A stretch of DNA of 64,000 nucleotides from Oribacterium sp. WCC10 (GCF_900113415.1 NZ_FOPH01000012.1:1-64000), one strand, 5' to 3'. Numbered from the stretch's first letter, positions 18,175-27,526 are shown. A program made the numbers and translations. The notes: generated from the sequence alone by a model not told the origin.

Positions 18175-19338
18175 ATGGAACAGGTGCATGAGCGTGCAAT
18201 GAAACTGCCGGTTACTATCATTAGAGGCGGAACCAGCAAGGGTGTGTATATCCTGGAAGAAGATCTTCCCAAGGATAAGAATGAGTGGGATGCTATTCTC
18301 CTTAGACTGATGGGCAGTCCGGACAAAAAGCAGATTGATGGACTTGGCGGTTCACAGTCAGTTACAAGTAAGGTGGCTATCATTAAGAAATCTGACAGAG
18401 CAGATGCAGATGTTGATTATACATTTGCACAGGTTTCTGTAGACAAGCCTATCGTAAGCTACAAAGGAAACTGCGGAAATATTTCATCCGGCGTAGGACC
18501 TTTTGCCATTGAAAAGGGACTTGTTGAAGCGAAGGATGGAATGACAAGTGTTCGAGTTTACAATACAAATACAGATAAGATAATTGAAGAAGAAGTCAAG
18601 ACTGAAGATGGAGAGGTGGTTTACGATGGCGATTTTGCAATCGCAGGCGTTCCCGGAACAGCTTCACCGATTAAGCTTAAGTTTGTAGATCCTTCAGGAA
18701 CATTGGGAAAGGGGCTTCTTCCTACAGGTAATGCTGTCGATGTTCTGGATGTTCCTGACTTTGGCAAGGTTGAGGTATCTATAGTTGATGCAGCCAATCC
18801 GCTTGTGTTTGTAAAGGCGCAGAGTCTTGGATTAAACGGCGGTGAGACACCTGATGATATAAACGGTGATGCTGAAAAGCTTGATCTTCTTGAAAAGGTA
18901 AGAGGTCTTGCTGCAGTAAAGCTCGGTCTCATTGATGACTACACAAAGTCAGCGTGGGAAACACCTGGTATACCTAAGATGACATTTGTTTCTGAAGCTA
19001 ATGACTATACAACAGCAGATGGTAAGGAAATAAAGAAAGAAAACATTGATCTTCTTTCAAGAATGATGTCAATGCAGAAAGCTCATCCAAGCTACGCAAT
19101 GACCGGTGCCATGTGTACGGCAGCTGCAGCAGTTATAGAAGGAAGCGTCGTTAATCAGGTGCTTTCTGAAGGAACAGATACGCAGTATATCCGTATAGGA
19201 CATGCAAGCGGTATCCTTGAGTGCGGAGTTGATTATGCTGAAGATACTGAAAATCCAAAGGTTCCTAAGATAGACGATACTTTCGGATTCAGAACAGCCA
19301 ACATGATCATGGAAGGTAAGGCAGTCATCAGAACCTGA
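18175..19338 (+). CDS. PrpF family isomerase (aconitate or methylaconitate isomerase-like, YbhH type)
   Basis: A 387-residue protein of the PrpF family, related to diaminopimelate epimerase fold enzymes. Members shift double bonds or cis-trans isomerise unsaturated tricarboxylates; PrpF itself acts on 2-methylaconitate and aconitate. The diagnostic N-terminus KLPVTIIRGGTSKGVYI is present, as are GGSQSVTSKVAI, the loop NCGNISSGVGPFA with its cysteine, and a late HPSYAMTGAMCTAAAA. I use the ATG at 18175, 7 bases after GGAG; an ATG at 18079 would add a 32-residue tail with no family support. With the MatC-like carrier and YbhJ-type aconitase downstream it matches E. coli ybhH-ybhI-ybhJ. trans- to cis-aconitate conversion is my favoured role. 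Confidence 0.85.
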   Translation: MEQVHERAMKLPVTIIRGGTSKGVYILEEDLPKDKNEWDAILLRLMGSPDKKQIDGLGGSQSVTSKVAIIKKSDRADADVDYTFAQVSVDKPIVSYKGNCGNISSGVGPFAIEKGLVEAKDGMTSVRVYNTNTDKIIEEEVKTEDGEVVYDGDFAIAGVPGTASPIKLKFVDPSGTLGKGLLPTGNAVDVLDVPDFGKVEVSIVDAANPLVFVKAQSLGLNGGETPDDINGDAEKLDLLEKVRGLAAVKLGLIDDYTKSAWETPGIPKMTFVSEANDYTTADGKEIKKENIDLLSRMMSMQKAHPSYAMTGAMCTAAAAVIEGSVVNQVLSEGTDTQYIRIGHASGILECGVDYAEDTENPKVPKIDDTFGFRTANMIMEGKAVIRT

Positions 19339-19346
19339 TGGTAAAA

Positions 19347-19446
19347 GAAAAGACAAAAACAGTCTTTTCGTTGTTGAGTATAGAATAATGGAGGAACGTA
19401 AAGCATAAAACGCTAAACGGTCCTATAAGAATGACATTAGTGTCAT
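19347..19446 (+). promoter_or_regulatory. Dyads between prpF and the carboxylate carrier
   Basis: GAAAAGAC-N7-GTCTTTTC (19347-19369) and the perfect palindrome ATGACA-TTAG-TGTCAT (19431-19446) lie in the 190-bp gap. The first may be a weak terminator without a T-tract; the second could be an operator or a processing hairpin. Confidence 0.4.
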
Positions 19447-19528
19447 GTAAAGTCTTTGTTTTATAAAGCGGATATATGAATATCCATGAACAGGATAAAA
19501 GCCTTTGCTTATTTTGGGAGATTAAAAA

Positions 19529-20794
19529 ATGAATTTTGCATTGATTTCGCTTGTAGTACTGGCTGTGGTAGTAGCAGTCGGATTTATCAAAAAGGTTAAT
19601 ATCGGATTCTTTTCCATCGGAGCAGCATTTCTTCTTGGTATGGCAGGAGACCTTTCTGCCAAGGATATCACCAAGGGATTTTCAAGTTCCATGTTTGTAA
19701 CTCTCGTCGGTGTAACATTCCTCTTTGGTATGGCTTCACAGAACGGTACATTGGATCTTTTCTCTAAGAAGGTAGTTGCTCTTGTAGGTAAGAGAACATA
19801 CCTTATCCCGATTCTGATGTTTGCTCTTTCAGCATTTATCTCAGCAATCGGACCTGGTCACATCGCAGCAGGTATCCTTATGACAACATTTGCCGTATAT
19901 CTTGCATTTGAGCTTGATATCAATCCTATGGCAACTGCACTCTATGCTAAACTCGGCGCCAATGCAGGATGCGCGTCACCTTTGTCCATGACGGGTATAC
20001 TTGCAAAAAATCTGAGTGAGCCACTCGGATATTCAGGATTTGGTTTACACCTTTTCCTTACAACACTTCTTTCCGGCTTTGTATTTACAGCAATCATGTA
20101 TGTTTATTATAAGGGATATAAGGTTAAGGCAGACAATCCTCTCAAGCTTTCTGACATCCCTGCATTCAACCGTAACCAGAAGATCACAATGGCTGCCATC
20201 GCAGTTATGGTTATCTGCTGTATCGGTTTCAAGCTTGACACAGGACTTTTCGCTTTCGTTGCAGCAGCAGTTCTTATACTTCTCGGATGTGCTGATGAAA
20301 AGAAAGCTATCAAGGGAATTCCATGGGGAACACTGATGCTCATCTGTGGTGTTGGCCTTCTTGTAAATGTTATCGACAAGCTTGGCGGTATCACACTCAT
20401 CTCTGATTTCTTAAGTTCACTTATGACAAAGTCAACAGCTTGTCCTATCATGGCAGCTACTTCAGGTATCCTTTCATGGGTGAGCTCAACAACAGGTGTT
20501 GTAATGCCTACACTTTATCCTATTACTGACAATATCGTTAAGACATTTGGTGACGGAGTAAGTTACGTAGAGATTATTTCAGCACTCACAGCTACATCAT
20601 TTGCGGCAGCTATCAGCCCTCTTTCAACAGGTGGTGCTATCATCATGTCTTCTTATTCTGCAGCTAAGGAGACAACAACTGAAGAGATGAACAAGATGTT
20701 CAGAACCCTGTTCCTCTTATCAGTTATGAACGTTGTTATCAACGTGCTTATGTCTGCATTAGGTATTTTTAATCTTGGCGGACTTTTCTACTAA
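19529..20794 (+). CDS. MatC-like di/tricarboxylate carrier
   Basis: A 421-residue membrane protein with about 11-12 predicted transmembrane helices, of the ion transporter superfamily and closest in appearance to dicarboxylate carriers of the MatC type. Features include the N-terminal helix pair, SAIGPGHIAAGILM and NAGCASPLSMTGILAKN in the first half, and WVSSTTGVVMPTLYP with AAAISPLSTGGAIIMS in the second half, resembling the paired reentrant motifs of such carriers. GGGAG precedes the ATG. Its position between prpF and aconitase 2 suggests it carries the substrate of those enzymes, perhaps aconitate; it occupies the place of ybhI in E. coli, although YbhI belongs to the DASS family. Confidence 0.82.
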   Translation: MNFALISLVVLAVVVAVGFIKKVNIGFFSIGAAFLLGMAGDLSAKDITKGFSSSMFVTLVGVTFLFGMASQNGTLDLFSKKVVALVGKRTYLIPILMFALSAFISAIGPGHIAAGILMTTFAVYLAFELDINPMATALYAKLGANAGCASPLSMTGILAKNLSEPLGYSGFGLHLFLTTLLSGFVFTAIMYVYYKGYKVKADNPLKLSDIPAFNRNQKITMAAIAVMVICCIGFKLDTGLFAFVAAAVLILLGCADEKKAIKGIPWGTLMLICGVGLLVNVIDKLGGITLISDFLSSLMTKSTACPIMAATSGILSWVSSTTGVVMPTLYPITDNIVKTFGDGVSYVEIISALTATSFAAAISPLSTGGAIIMSSYSAAKETTTEEMNKMFRTLFLLSVMNVVINVLMSALGIFNLGGLFY

Positions 20795-20826
20795 TTCATC
20801 CGGTATGTCAGGAATATAATTTTCAG

Positions 20827-20876
20827 TGCCGTTTCTACTTGAAAGGAAGTGATAGGGTAGGAACGGCATGTTTTTT
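20827..20876 (+). terminator. Terminator after the MatC-like carrier
   Basis: A 12-bp stem TGCCGTTTCTAC with GTAGGAACGGCA (one wobble) is followed by TGTTTTTT. Aconitase 2 therefore probably has its own promoter. Confidence 0.85.
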
Positions 20877-20891
20877 CAAAAAAGCATAGGA

Positions 20892-20939
20892 ATATTGTAT
20901 ACAGTGCATCGACTATAATAGGATAAGCCTATACAATAT
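20892..20939. promoter_or_regulatory. Inverted ATATTGTATA operator upstream of aconitase 2
   Basis: ATATTGTATA (20892-20901) and TATACAATAT (20930-20939) form a perfect 10-bp inverted repeat with a 28-bp spacer that contains GACTATAATAGG, a possible -10. The rest of the 20795-21156 gap has no ORF and a leader of about 210 nt with no recognised riboswitch. Confidence 0.6.
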
Positions 20940-21156
20940 ATATCCTTATAAATATTTTACTATTATTAATACCTGAATTAATATATTTGCATAGATCATA
21001 GATAAGAGAAAAACAATAAAGAGAAGAAAGTGTGGTAAAATAAATATGTATTTTCCACAAACAACTTAAGAATTGTTGTGCAGTTTGCTAATATCTATGG
21101 GATCTTAAGTCGGGTTGATTTTAGCCCATTAGGGCATCATTTAAGGAGGTTTTATT

Positions 21157-23460
21157 ATGGTTAAGCTTCATGAAGGCGGAGTATACCTGGTTAACGGAAC
21201 AGAGCTTGTTCCTGAGGCAGAAGCGGCTAAGGTAGAGCAGCTTACAGGGAAGGCAGCTGATAAGGCAGAGGCAAAGAAGGGTACCATTGCTTATGGTATC
21301 ATGGAGTCTCATAACACAAATGATAACATGGACGATCTAAAGATCAAGTTCGATGCCATGGTATCACATGATATCACTTATGTAGGTATCATTCAGACTG
21401 CAAGAGCTTCAGGAATGGAAAAGTTCCCTCTTCCTTATGTACTTACATGCTGCCACAATTCACTTTGCGCAGTTGGCGGAACCATCAATGATGATGATCA
21501 CTATTTTGGACTTTCTGCAGCAAAGAAGTATGGCGGAATCTATGTACCACCTCATGTTGCGGTTTGCCACCAGTTCATGCGTGAGAAGTTCGCAGGCGGC
21601 GGAAAGATGATCCTTGGTTCAGATTCACATACCCGTTACGGTGCCCTTGGAACCATGGCTATCGGAGAAGGCGGCGGAGAGCTTTCAAAACAGCTTCTTG
21701 AGCAGACATATGATGTTGCATACCCTGGTGTAGTTTGTATCTACCTTACAGGAAAGCCGGCCCCATTTGTAGGACCTCATGATATTGCACTTGCTATCGA
21801 GAGAGCAGTATTCAAGAATGGATATGTAAAGAATAAGGTAATGGAGTTTGTCGGACCGGGAGTATCATCTATGACAACCGATTTCAGAAACGGTGTAGAT
21901 GTTATGACAACAGAGACAACATGTCTTTCATCTGTATGGAGAACAGACGACGATACCAAGGCATTCCTTACAATGCATGGCAGAGGAGATGATTTCAAGC
22001 AGCTTGATCCTGCATCTGTTGCATACTATGACGGTTGTGTAGAAGTAGATCTTTCTTCTATCCGTCCTATGATTGCACTTCCATTCCATCCATCAAATGC
22101 ATATGAGATTTCAGAACTTTATGCAAATCTTGAGGATATCCTCCGTGAGACAGAGAAGGAAGCTGAGAAGGTAGCTGAGGGAAGAGCACATTTCACTCTT
22201 CTTGATAAGATCACAGCTGATCATAAGCTTCAGGTACAGCAGGGTATCATCGCAGGATGTGCCGGCGGTAACTATACAAACGTTGTAGAGGCTGCTCATG
22301 CTCTTAAGGATAAGAATATCGGTGACGGTGAGTTCTATCTCAGCGTATATCCTTCATCACAGCCTGTATATACAGATCTTGACCGTAAGGGACTTCTTGC
22401 AGATCTTATGGATGCCGGTGCTATCATCCGTTCAGCTTTCTGCGGACCTTGCTTCGGTGCCGGTGATACACCTGCAAACAATGCGCTTTCAATCCGTCAT
22501 ACAACCAGAAACTTCCCTAACCGTGAAGGCTCAAAGCCGGGTAATGGCCAGATGTCAGCAGTATGCCTTATGGATGCACGTTCTATCGCTGCTACAGCAG
22601 CCAATAAGGGTATTCTTACATCAGCTGAAGAACTTGATTGCTGGGGCGATATTCCTGAGTACAACTATGATGACAAGGCATACAGAAACAGATTATATCA
22701 GGGCTGGAGTGAGGCTAAGCCTGAGACAGAGCTTCGTTTCGGACCAAACATCAAGGACTGGCCTGAACAGGAGCCTATGACAGATAACATCCTCCTTAAG
22801 GTTTCATCAAAGATCCTCGATGCCGTAACAACAACGGATGAGCTTATTCCTTCAGGTGAGACTTCTTCATTCAGATCAAATCCTCTCGGACTTGCTGAGT
22901 TTACACTTTCAAGAAGAGATCCTCAGTATGTTGGTCGTGCAAAGGCTGTAAGAGACCTTGAGACTGAGCGTAAGAATGGAAATGTTCCTTCTGAGATAGC
23001 TGATGTATTTAAGGTTATCAACACAATTCCGGGTCAGGAGAATGTTAATGCGTCAGATGTTGAGATTGGTTCTACAATCTACTCCAACAAGCCGGGTGAC
23101 GGCTCTGCCCGTGAACAGGCTGCTTCATGTCAGAGAGTACTTGGCGGACTTGCAAACATCACTCAGGAGTATGCTACCAAGAGATACAGATCCAATTGTA
23201 TGAACTGGGGTATGGTTCCATTCCATCTCAAGGGCGAGCCTGACAAGTTCGAGGTAGATGATTACATCTATGTTCCGGGTATCAAGAAGGCTCTTCAGGA
23301 TAATGAGCTTTCAGATATCAAGGCTTATGTTATCAAGGATGGTAAGGCAACAGAAATCGAACTCTATGTTCTTCCTATGACTCCGAATGAGCGTCAGATC
23401 GTTCAGGACGGTTGCCTCATTAACTTTAACAAGTTTGGTCATGCAAAGGATTTTGCATAA
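21157..23460 (+). CDS. YbhJ-type aconitase family hydratase (copy 2, highly expressed)
   Basis: A 767-residue aconitase-superfamily [4Fe-4S] hydratase homologous to copy 1. Shared motifs are [39 protein letters not shown] and CGPCFGAGD. The cluster ligands are C368 with C429 and C432. The C-terminal domain contains [14 protein letters not shown] and [12 protein letters not shown]. The ATG follows TAAGGAGG. Strong use of AAG, CGT, ATC and CTT codons, as in icd and citDEF, suggests abundant expression. It lies behind prpF and matC and ahead of the citrate lyase genes, so cis-aconitate to citrate or isocitrate is the likely reaction. Substrate specificity of this subfamily has not been established to my knowledge. 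Confidence 0.9.
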   Translation: MVKLHEGGVYLVNGTELVPEAEAAKVEQLTGKAADKAEAKKGTIAYGIMESHNTNDNMDDLKIKFDAMVSHDITYVGIIQTARASGMEKFPLPYVLTCCHNSLCAVGGTINDDDHYFGLSAAKKYGGIYVPPHVAVCHQFMREKFAGGGKMILGSDSHTRYGALGTMAIGEGGGELSKQLLEQTYDVAYPGVVCIYLTGKPAPFVGPHDIALAIERAVFKNGYVKNKVMEFVGPGVSSMTTDFRNGVDVMTTETTCLSSVWRTDDDTKAFLTMHGRGDDFKQLDPASVAYYDGCVEVDLSSIRPMIALPFHPSNAYEISELYANLEDILRETEKEAEKVAEGRAHFTLLDKITADHKLQVQQGIIAGCAGGNYTNVVEAAHALKDKNIGDGEFYLSVYPSSQPVYTDLDRKGLLADLMDAGAIIRSAFCGPCFGAGDTPANNALSIRHTTRNFPNREGSKPGNGQMSAVCLMDARSIAATAANKGILTSAEELDCWGDIPEYNYDDKAYRNRLYQGWSEAKPETELRFGPNIKDWPEQEPMTDNILLKVSSKILDAVTTTDELIPSGETSSFRSNPLGLAEFTLSRRDPQYVGRAKAVRDLETERKNGNVPSEIADVFKVINTIPGQENVNASDVEIGSTIYSNKPGDGSAREQAASCQRVLGGLANITQEYATKRYRSNCMNWGMVPFHLKGEPDKFEVDDYIYVPGIKKALQDNELSDIKAYVIKDGKATEIELYVLPMTPNERQIVQDGCLINFNKFGHAKDFA

Positions 23461-23486
23461 ATCAGAGCATATTTATATCATTTTTA

Positions 23487-23510
23487 AGTCCGGGATATCC
23501 CCGGACTTTT
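23487..23510 (+). terminator. Terminator after aconitase 2
   Basis: AGTCCGGG-ATAT-CCCCGGACT, then TTTTT. Confidence 0.9.
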
Positions 23511-23579
23511 TGTTTATGAAAAATTAATAATTAAGAAGAAAAATGAGTCGAATAAAAAAATGTACCAAAAATCCTTAAA

Positions 23580-23912
23580 TTGTAAAAATATAATTTTGAA
23601 TATAATATTTGCCGGAAAATTAAAGCGCTTACAGATACAAAAGTATAGGATGAACCTATGGACATCATAATGGTATAACTATTTTACTATAAAGAAGGAT
23701 TAGACTATTATGTATTTACCACAATTAAAAAGTTTAAATTCATAATTTGCTAGGATATAATTGCTAGTAGTTAAGGCGCTTAAGGGCGCTATGGTATGTG
23801 AATGGTGATTTGCAAGCAGAGTGCATAGTGTGCTCTGCCGGCAGTCATTTAAAACTTTAGTAACATGTTTACGCAGGATCAAGGGAAAGGTCCTGTATCC
23901 AAGGAGGAAGCT
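23580..23912 (+). promoter_or_regulatory. Promoter and long leader of the citrate lyase genes
   Basis: TTGTAA (23580-23585) and TATAAT (23601-23606), with a short 15-bp spacer, could start transcription near 23613, giving a leader of about 300 nt. The leader contains GCAGAG/CTCTGC (about 23817-23839) as a hairpin near the end. No known riboswitch was recognised and no ORF looks real in this gap. Confidence 0.4.
23620..23633. promoter_or_regulatory. cre site (CcpA) upstream of citD
   Basis: TTAAAGCGCTTACA matches the cre consensus TGWAANCGNTNWCA at all but the second position. It lies just downstream of the candidate TATAAT, a position that suits catabolite repression of citrate fermentation by CcpA-HPr(Ser-P). 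Confidence 0.7.
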
Positions 23913-24212
23913 ATGGAAATTAAGAAACCTGCTGTAGCGGGCACTATGGAATCCAGTGACTGCCAGGTTACTGTTGAGCCTGGTGACGGAAAGATTGATT
24001 TCACACTGGACTCTGCAGTTGCTCATCAGTTCGGAAATCAGATCAAAAAGGTAACATACGAGACACTCAATAATCTTGGTGTTGATAACGTTAAGATCTC
24101 TATCGTTGATAAGGGAGCGCTTGACTGCACAATTAAGGCTCGTATCGAGGGCGCAGTATTCCGTTCAGTAGACCAGTACAAAGATTTACCATGGGGAGGT
24201 GCAATCAGATGA
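23913..24212 (+). CDS. citD: Citrate lyase acyl carrier protein (gamma subunit)
   Basis: A 99-residue acyl carrier subunit that bears the 2'-(5''-phosphoribosyl)-3'-dephospho-CoA prosthetic group. The N-terminus EIKKPAVAGTMESSDCQVTV is diagnostic, with the attachment serine at S14. I use the ATG at 23913, directly after AAGGAGG; the longer reading from 23865 has no family support. Its stop overlaps the citE start (ATGA). First gene of citD-citE-citF. Confidence 0.95.
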   Translation: MEIKKPAVAGTMESSDCQVTVEPGDGKIDFTLDSAVAHQFGNQIKKVTYETLNNLGVDNVKISIVDKGALDCTIKARIEGAVFRSVDQYKDLPWGGAIR

Positions 24213-25114
24213 TCGAGAATCCTAATAAGAAGAGATTAAGAAGATCCATGATGTTCCTGAATGCACAGAAGCCTTCACTCATCAAGGATCCGTATATTTA
24301 TAAGATTGACTCTCTCATGCTTGATCTTGAGGATGCCGTAGCAGTAACTGCCAAGGATACAGCAAGATTTTCACTTTATCATGCTCTTAAGACCATCGAC
24401 TACAGAGGATCAGAGCGAGTAGTTCGTATCAATGGTCTCGATACAGATCTTTGGGAAGAGGATATCCGTGTCTGTGTAGCAGGTGGTGCTGATGTTATTC
24501 GTATCCCTAAGACAGAGGATGCTTCTATGGTTCGTGCCGTAGAGGAGAAGATTGTTGCAGCTGAGGAAGAGTTTAACAGAGAGCCCGGTTCAACACTTAT
24601 CATGTCAGCTCTCGAGTCCTGCAAGGGCGTTATGAACGCATACGAGGTATGTACATCATCAGACCGTATGATCGGTGTAGCTCTTTCAGGTGGAGATTAT
24701 ACAAAGGATCTTCAGACAAGAATCACAGGAACAGGCGTTGAGCTTATGGGTGCCCGTCAGCAGATGATCATTGCAGCCCGTGCAGCAGGTGTTCAGTGTT
24801 TCGATACTGTCTGGACAAATCTTGATGATATGGAAGGCTTCCGTAAGGAAGTACAGATGATACATGATATGGGATTTGACGGAAAATCATGTATCAACCC
24901 TCGTCAGATCGATATCGTTCATGAGATCTATACCCCTACTCAGAAGGAGATCATCTTCTCAGAGAAGGTTATCAAGGAAATCGATGACAAGAAGGCCAAG
25001 GGCATCGGTGTATTCACTGTTGATGGAAAGATGATTGATATTGCTTTCTATGACGGTGCTAAGAGAAACATCATGCTTGCAAAGGCTGCCGGAGTATATA
25101 AGGGGGATCTGTAA
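24209..25114 (+). CDS. citE: Citrate lyase beta subunit (citryl-ACP lyase)
   Basis: A 301-residue subunit of the HpcH/HpaI aldolase family that cleaves citryl-ACP to acetyl-ACP and oxaloacetate. The N-terminal RRSMMFLNAQKPSL, LDLEDAVAVTAKDTAR and the substrate-binding RINGLDTDLWEED are typical, with ESCKGVMNAYE and ALSGGDYTKDL further on. The ATG at 24209 overlaps the citD stop (ATGA) and is preceded by GGGGAGG. It ends 2 bp before citF. Cytoplasmic, in the alpha6-beta6-gamma6 citrate lyase complex. Confidence 0.96.
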   Translation: MIENPNKKRLRRSMMFLNAQKPSLIKDPYIYKIDSLMLDLEDAVAVTAKDTARFSLYHALKTIDYRGSERVVRINGLDTDLWEEDIRVCVAGGADVIRIPKTEDASMVRAVEEKIVAAEEEFNREPGSTLIMSALESCKGVMNAYEVCTSSDRMIGVALSGGDYTKDLQTRITGTGVELMGARQQMIIAARAAGVQCFDTVWTNLDDMEGFRKEVQMIHDMGFDGKSCINPRQIDIVHEIYTPTQKEIIFSEKVIKEIDDKKAKGIGVFTVDGKMIDIAFYDGAKRNIMLAKAAGVYKGDL

Positions 25115-25116
25115 TT

Positions 25117-26679
25117 ATGATTAATGCAGTTGGTAGAGACATACCTGAGGAGATCTTAAAGGCTACAGGTAAAGAAGTTTTCCAGGGAACTCATCACTTC
25201 GACGGTTTTGAGTATCAGACAGCTTCACATAAAGTAAAGTGCGTTATTAATTCAAACGGCTCTAAGCTTGTTGACAGCATTCATGACGTACTCGTCAAGT
25301 GCGGAATCAAGGATGGTATGACACTTTCATTCCACCATCATTTCCGTAATGGTGATAAGGTTCTTAACATGGTTATGGAAGAAGTTCATAACATGGGCAT
25401 CAAGAACATCACTATCTGTGCTTCATCACTCGGAAGCCAGAATGACCCTATCGTTTATATGCTTGATGATGGAACAATCACAAATATCCAGTCATCAGGT
25501 GTTCGTGGTGAGATCGGTAAGGCAATCTCAACAGGCAGACTTCAGGGTCTTGCAATCATGCGTTCACACGGTGCACGTTCAAGAGCTATCGAGAGTGGTG
25601 AGACACATATCGATATCGCTTTCATCGGTGCTCCTACAGCAGATGAGTACGGTAACCTTAACGCTAACGGCGGTAAGGCAGACTGCGGTGTTCTTTCATA
25701 CTCAGCAACTGATGCTATGTATGCAGATCGCGTAGTTGCAGTTACAGATACACTTGTACCGTTCCCTAACCTTCCTGCACAGATCACACAGACTTATGTT
25801 GATTATGTAGTTAAGGTTGACGAAATCGGTGATCCTACAAAGATCGCTACAGGTGCTGCAAAGCCTACAACAGACCAGAGAAAGCTTCTCATGGCCAAGT
25901 ACTGCACAGATTTCGTTGTTGCAACTCCTTACTTCAAGGAAGGTTTCTCATATCAGACCGGTGTTGGTGGAGCTTCTATCGCTTCAACAAAGTTCCTTGC
26001 TGAGATCATGAGAGAGAAGAATATCCACATGTCTTTCGGTGTAGGTGGTATCGCTAAGCCAATGTGCGATCTTCTTGAGGAGGGTCTCATCAAGACTCTT
26101 GTTGATACACAGGATTTCGATCAGGACGCTATCAAGTCTGTTGCTACAAATCCTAACCACCACTACATCACAGCAAGTGAGTATGCAGATCCTTTCAACA
26201 AGGGCGCATATGTTAACAAGCTTGACTTCGTTATCCTTGCTGCTCTTGAGGTTGATACACACTTCAACTGTAACGTAGTTGTAGGTTCTGACGGTGTTAT
26301 CACAGGTGCTCAGGGTGGACATCCGGATACTGCTGCAGGTGCTAAGTGTACTATCGTTATCGCGCCTATCATGCAGGGAAGAATTCCTACAATCTGTACT
26401 GATTGTACAACTGTTACAACTCCTGGTGAGGATGTTGACGTTGTTGTTACAGATTACGGTATCGCTATCAATCCTAAGAGAACTGATCTCATCGAGGCTA
26501 CAAAGGATAAGGGACTTCCTATCAAGACTATCGAAGAGCTCAGAGATATCGCTTACAGCATCACAGGCGAGCCTGAGAAGGTTCAGTTCGGTGATCGTGT
26601 AGTTGGTATCATCGAGGGTCGTGACGGTACTATCATGGACGTTGTTCGTGAGATCAAGCCTTTCGAGTTTAAGGGCTGA
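25117..26679 (+). CDS. citF: Citrate lyase alpha subunit (citrate:acetyl-ACP transferase)
   Basis: A 520-residue CoA-transferase-fold subunit that swaps acetyl on the acyl carrier for citrate. Characteristic segments are FEYQTASHKVKCVINSNGSKL, MTLSFHHHFRNGDKVLN, SHGARSRAIESGE, AFIGAPTADEYGN and VGSDGVITGAQGGHPDTAAGAK. The length matches known CitF (about 510). It follows citE after 2 bp, with the same highly biased codon use. A terminator closes this part of the operon at 26768. Confidence 0.97.
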   Translation: MINAVGRDIPEEILKATGKEVFQGTHHFDGFEYQTASHKVKCVINSNGSKLVDSIHDVLVKCGIKDGMTLSFHHHFRNGDKVLNMVMEEVHNMGIKNITICASSLGSQNDPIVYMLDDGTITNIQSSGVRGEIGKAISTGRLQGLAIMRSHGARSRAIESGETHIDIAFIGAPTADEYGNLNANGGKADCGVLSYSATDAMYADRVVAVTDTLVPFPNLPAQITQTYVDYVVKVDEIGDPTKIATGAAKPTTDQRKLLMAKYCTDFVVATPYFKEGFSYQTGVGGASIASTKFLAEIMREKNIHMSFGVGGIAKPMCDLLEEGLIKTLVDTQDFDQDAIKSVATNPNHHYITASEYADPFNKGAYVNKLDFVILAALEVDTHFNCNVVVGSDGVITGAQGGHPDTAAGAKCTIVIAPIMQGRIPTICTDCTTVTTPGEDVDVVVTDYGIAINPKRTDLIEATKDKGLPIKTIEELRDIAYSITGEPEKVQFGDRVVGIIEGRDGTIMDVVREIKPFEFKG

Positions 26680-26767
26680 TAGATTAGCTGTTTTAATTAA
26701 ACCAAATGAAATGTCTGATGCCCGGCATCGGGATATTTTGAGGCTTAAACATTAACCATAAAGATGC

Positions 26768-26815
26768 ATGGCGTTGTGATTGACTTAAAGACAGGTCACA
26801 ACGCCATTTCTTTTT
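26768..26815 (+). terminator. Terminator after citF
   Basis: A perfect 12-bp stem, ATGGCGTTGTGA with TCACAACGCCAT, is followed by a T-rich run. It separates the lyase structural genes from the maturation genes, so the latter would depend on read-through or a separate promoter. Confidence 0.85.
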
Positions 26816-26842
26816 ATGTGAAAAGGACATAATATATATAAT

Positions 26843-27526
26843 ATGACGGATAATTATTATATTGCAGAGGGCAGACCTTTTTCGGGAAGAGAGTGTGACA
26901 GGTTAAAAGCATTTCTGAAGGAACGTGGGCTCGATTATGATGATAAGATTACCTATACTGCCTGCATCATGGATGAAAATACGGGAGAGATAGCAGCTAC
27001 AGGTTCTATAAGCGGAATCATTCTAAAGTGTGTGGCGGTGTCGGAGCATTATCATGGTCAGGGACTGCTCAGTGATCTGATGTCGAAGCTTTATGAAGAA
27101 ATGTATAATAAAGGTACGGTACATTTTGTCGGGTTCACCAAGCCTAAAAATCTTGATATATTCAAGCATATGGGGTTGTATCCCATAGTAGAGACTGAAC
27201 ACATCGTTTATCTTGAGAACAAAAAGGATGAATTCAGTAAGTATCTTAAGAGACTTAGGGAAAAGAGTGATAAATTGATATCAGAGTTTGAGGATGCTTC
27301 AGAGAACGAAAACGTAAGATGCTCTGCTCTTGAAAATGTATTTATGGAAGAACTGTCTAAAGCTGCATTTGCCGGAGATCCTGAGACATTGACATTTCCG
27401 GGATACCTGATACCGGCTCAACAGATACCTACATATTTTATACAAGACAAGGAAAATGCGTTAGCATATCGTGAAGAACTGGTGGATAAGCTGAAAGCCA
27501 TGGTCAGGGATGCTTTAGGGCTGTGA
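26843..27526 (+). CDS. CitC-like GNAT-domain protein lacking the ligase domain
   Basis: A 227-residue protein homologous over about residues 1-145 to the N-terminal GNAT acetyltransferase domain of the full CitC at 32305. Both share ITYTA/LDYTA near residue 35, LKCVAVS/LRCMAVS, the G-rich acetyl-CoA loop region (HGQGLLSDLM here), FVGFTKP versus FLYTKC, and ENKKDEFSKYLKRLREKS versus ENKRTGFGDYLERLRKES. The nucleotidyltransferase/ligase half of CitC, with its HIGH-like NPFTLGHQ, is absent; a 75-residue tail with no recognised domain takes its place. There is no frameshift or remnant ligase sequence after the stop, so it is probably a genuine single-domain paralogue, perhaps modifying or deacetylating the lyase. 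Only a weak AAAGGACA precedes the ATG. Confidence 0.8.
   Translation: MTDNYYIAEGRPFSGRECDRLKAFLKERGLDYDDKITYTACIMDENTGEIAATGSISGIILKCVAVSEHYHGQGLLSDLMSKLYEEMYNKGTVHFVGFTKPKNLDIFKHMGLYPIVETEHIVYLENKKDEFSKYLKRLREKSDKLISEFEDASENENVRCSALENVFMEELSKAAFAGDPETLTFPGYLIPAQQIPTYFIQDKENALAYREELVDKLKAMVRDALGL

Noticed and set aside
22298-22780. Second-frame ORF inside aconitase 2
   Set aside because: It is an out-of-frame reading of a conserved gene and arises from its biased codon use.
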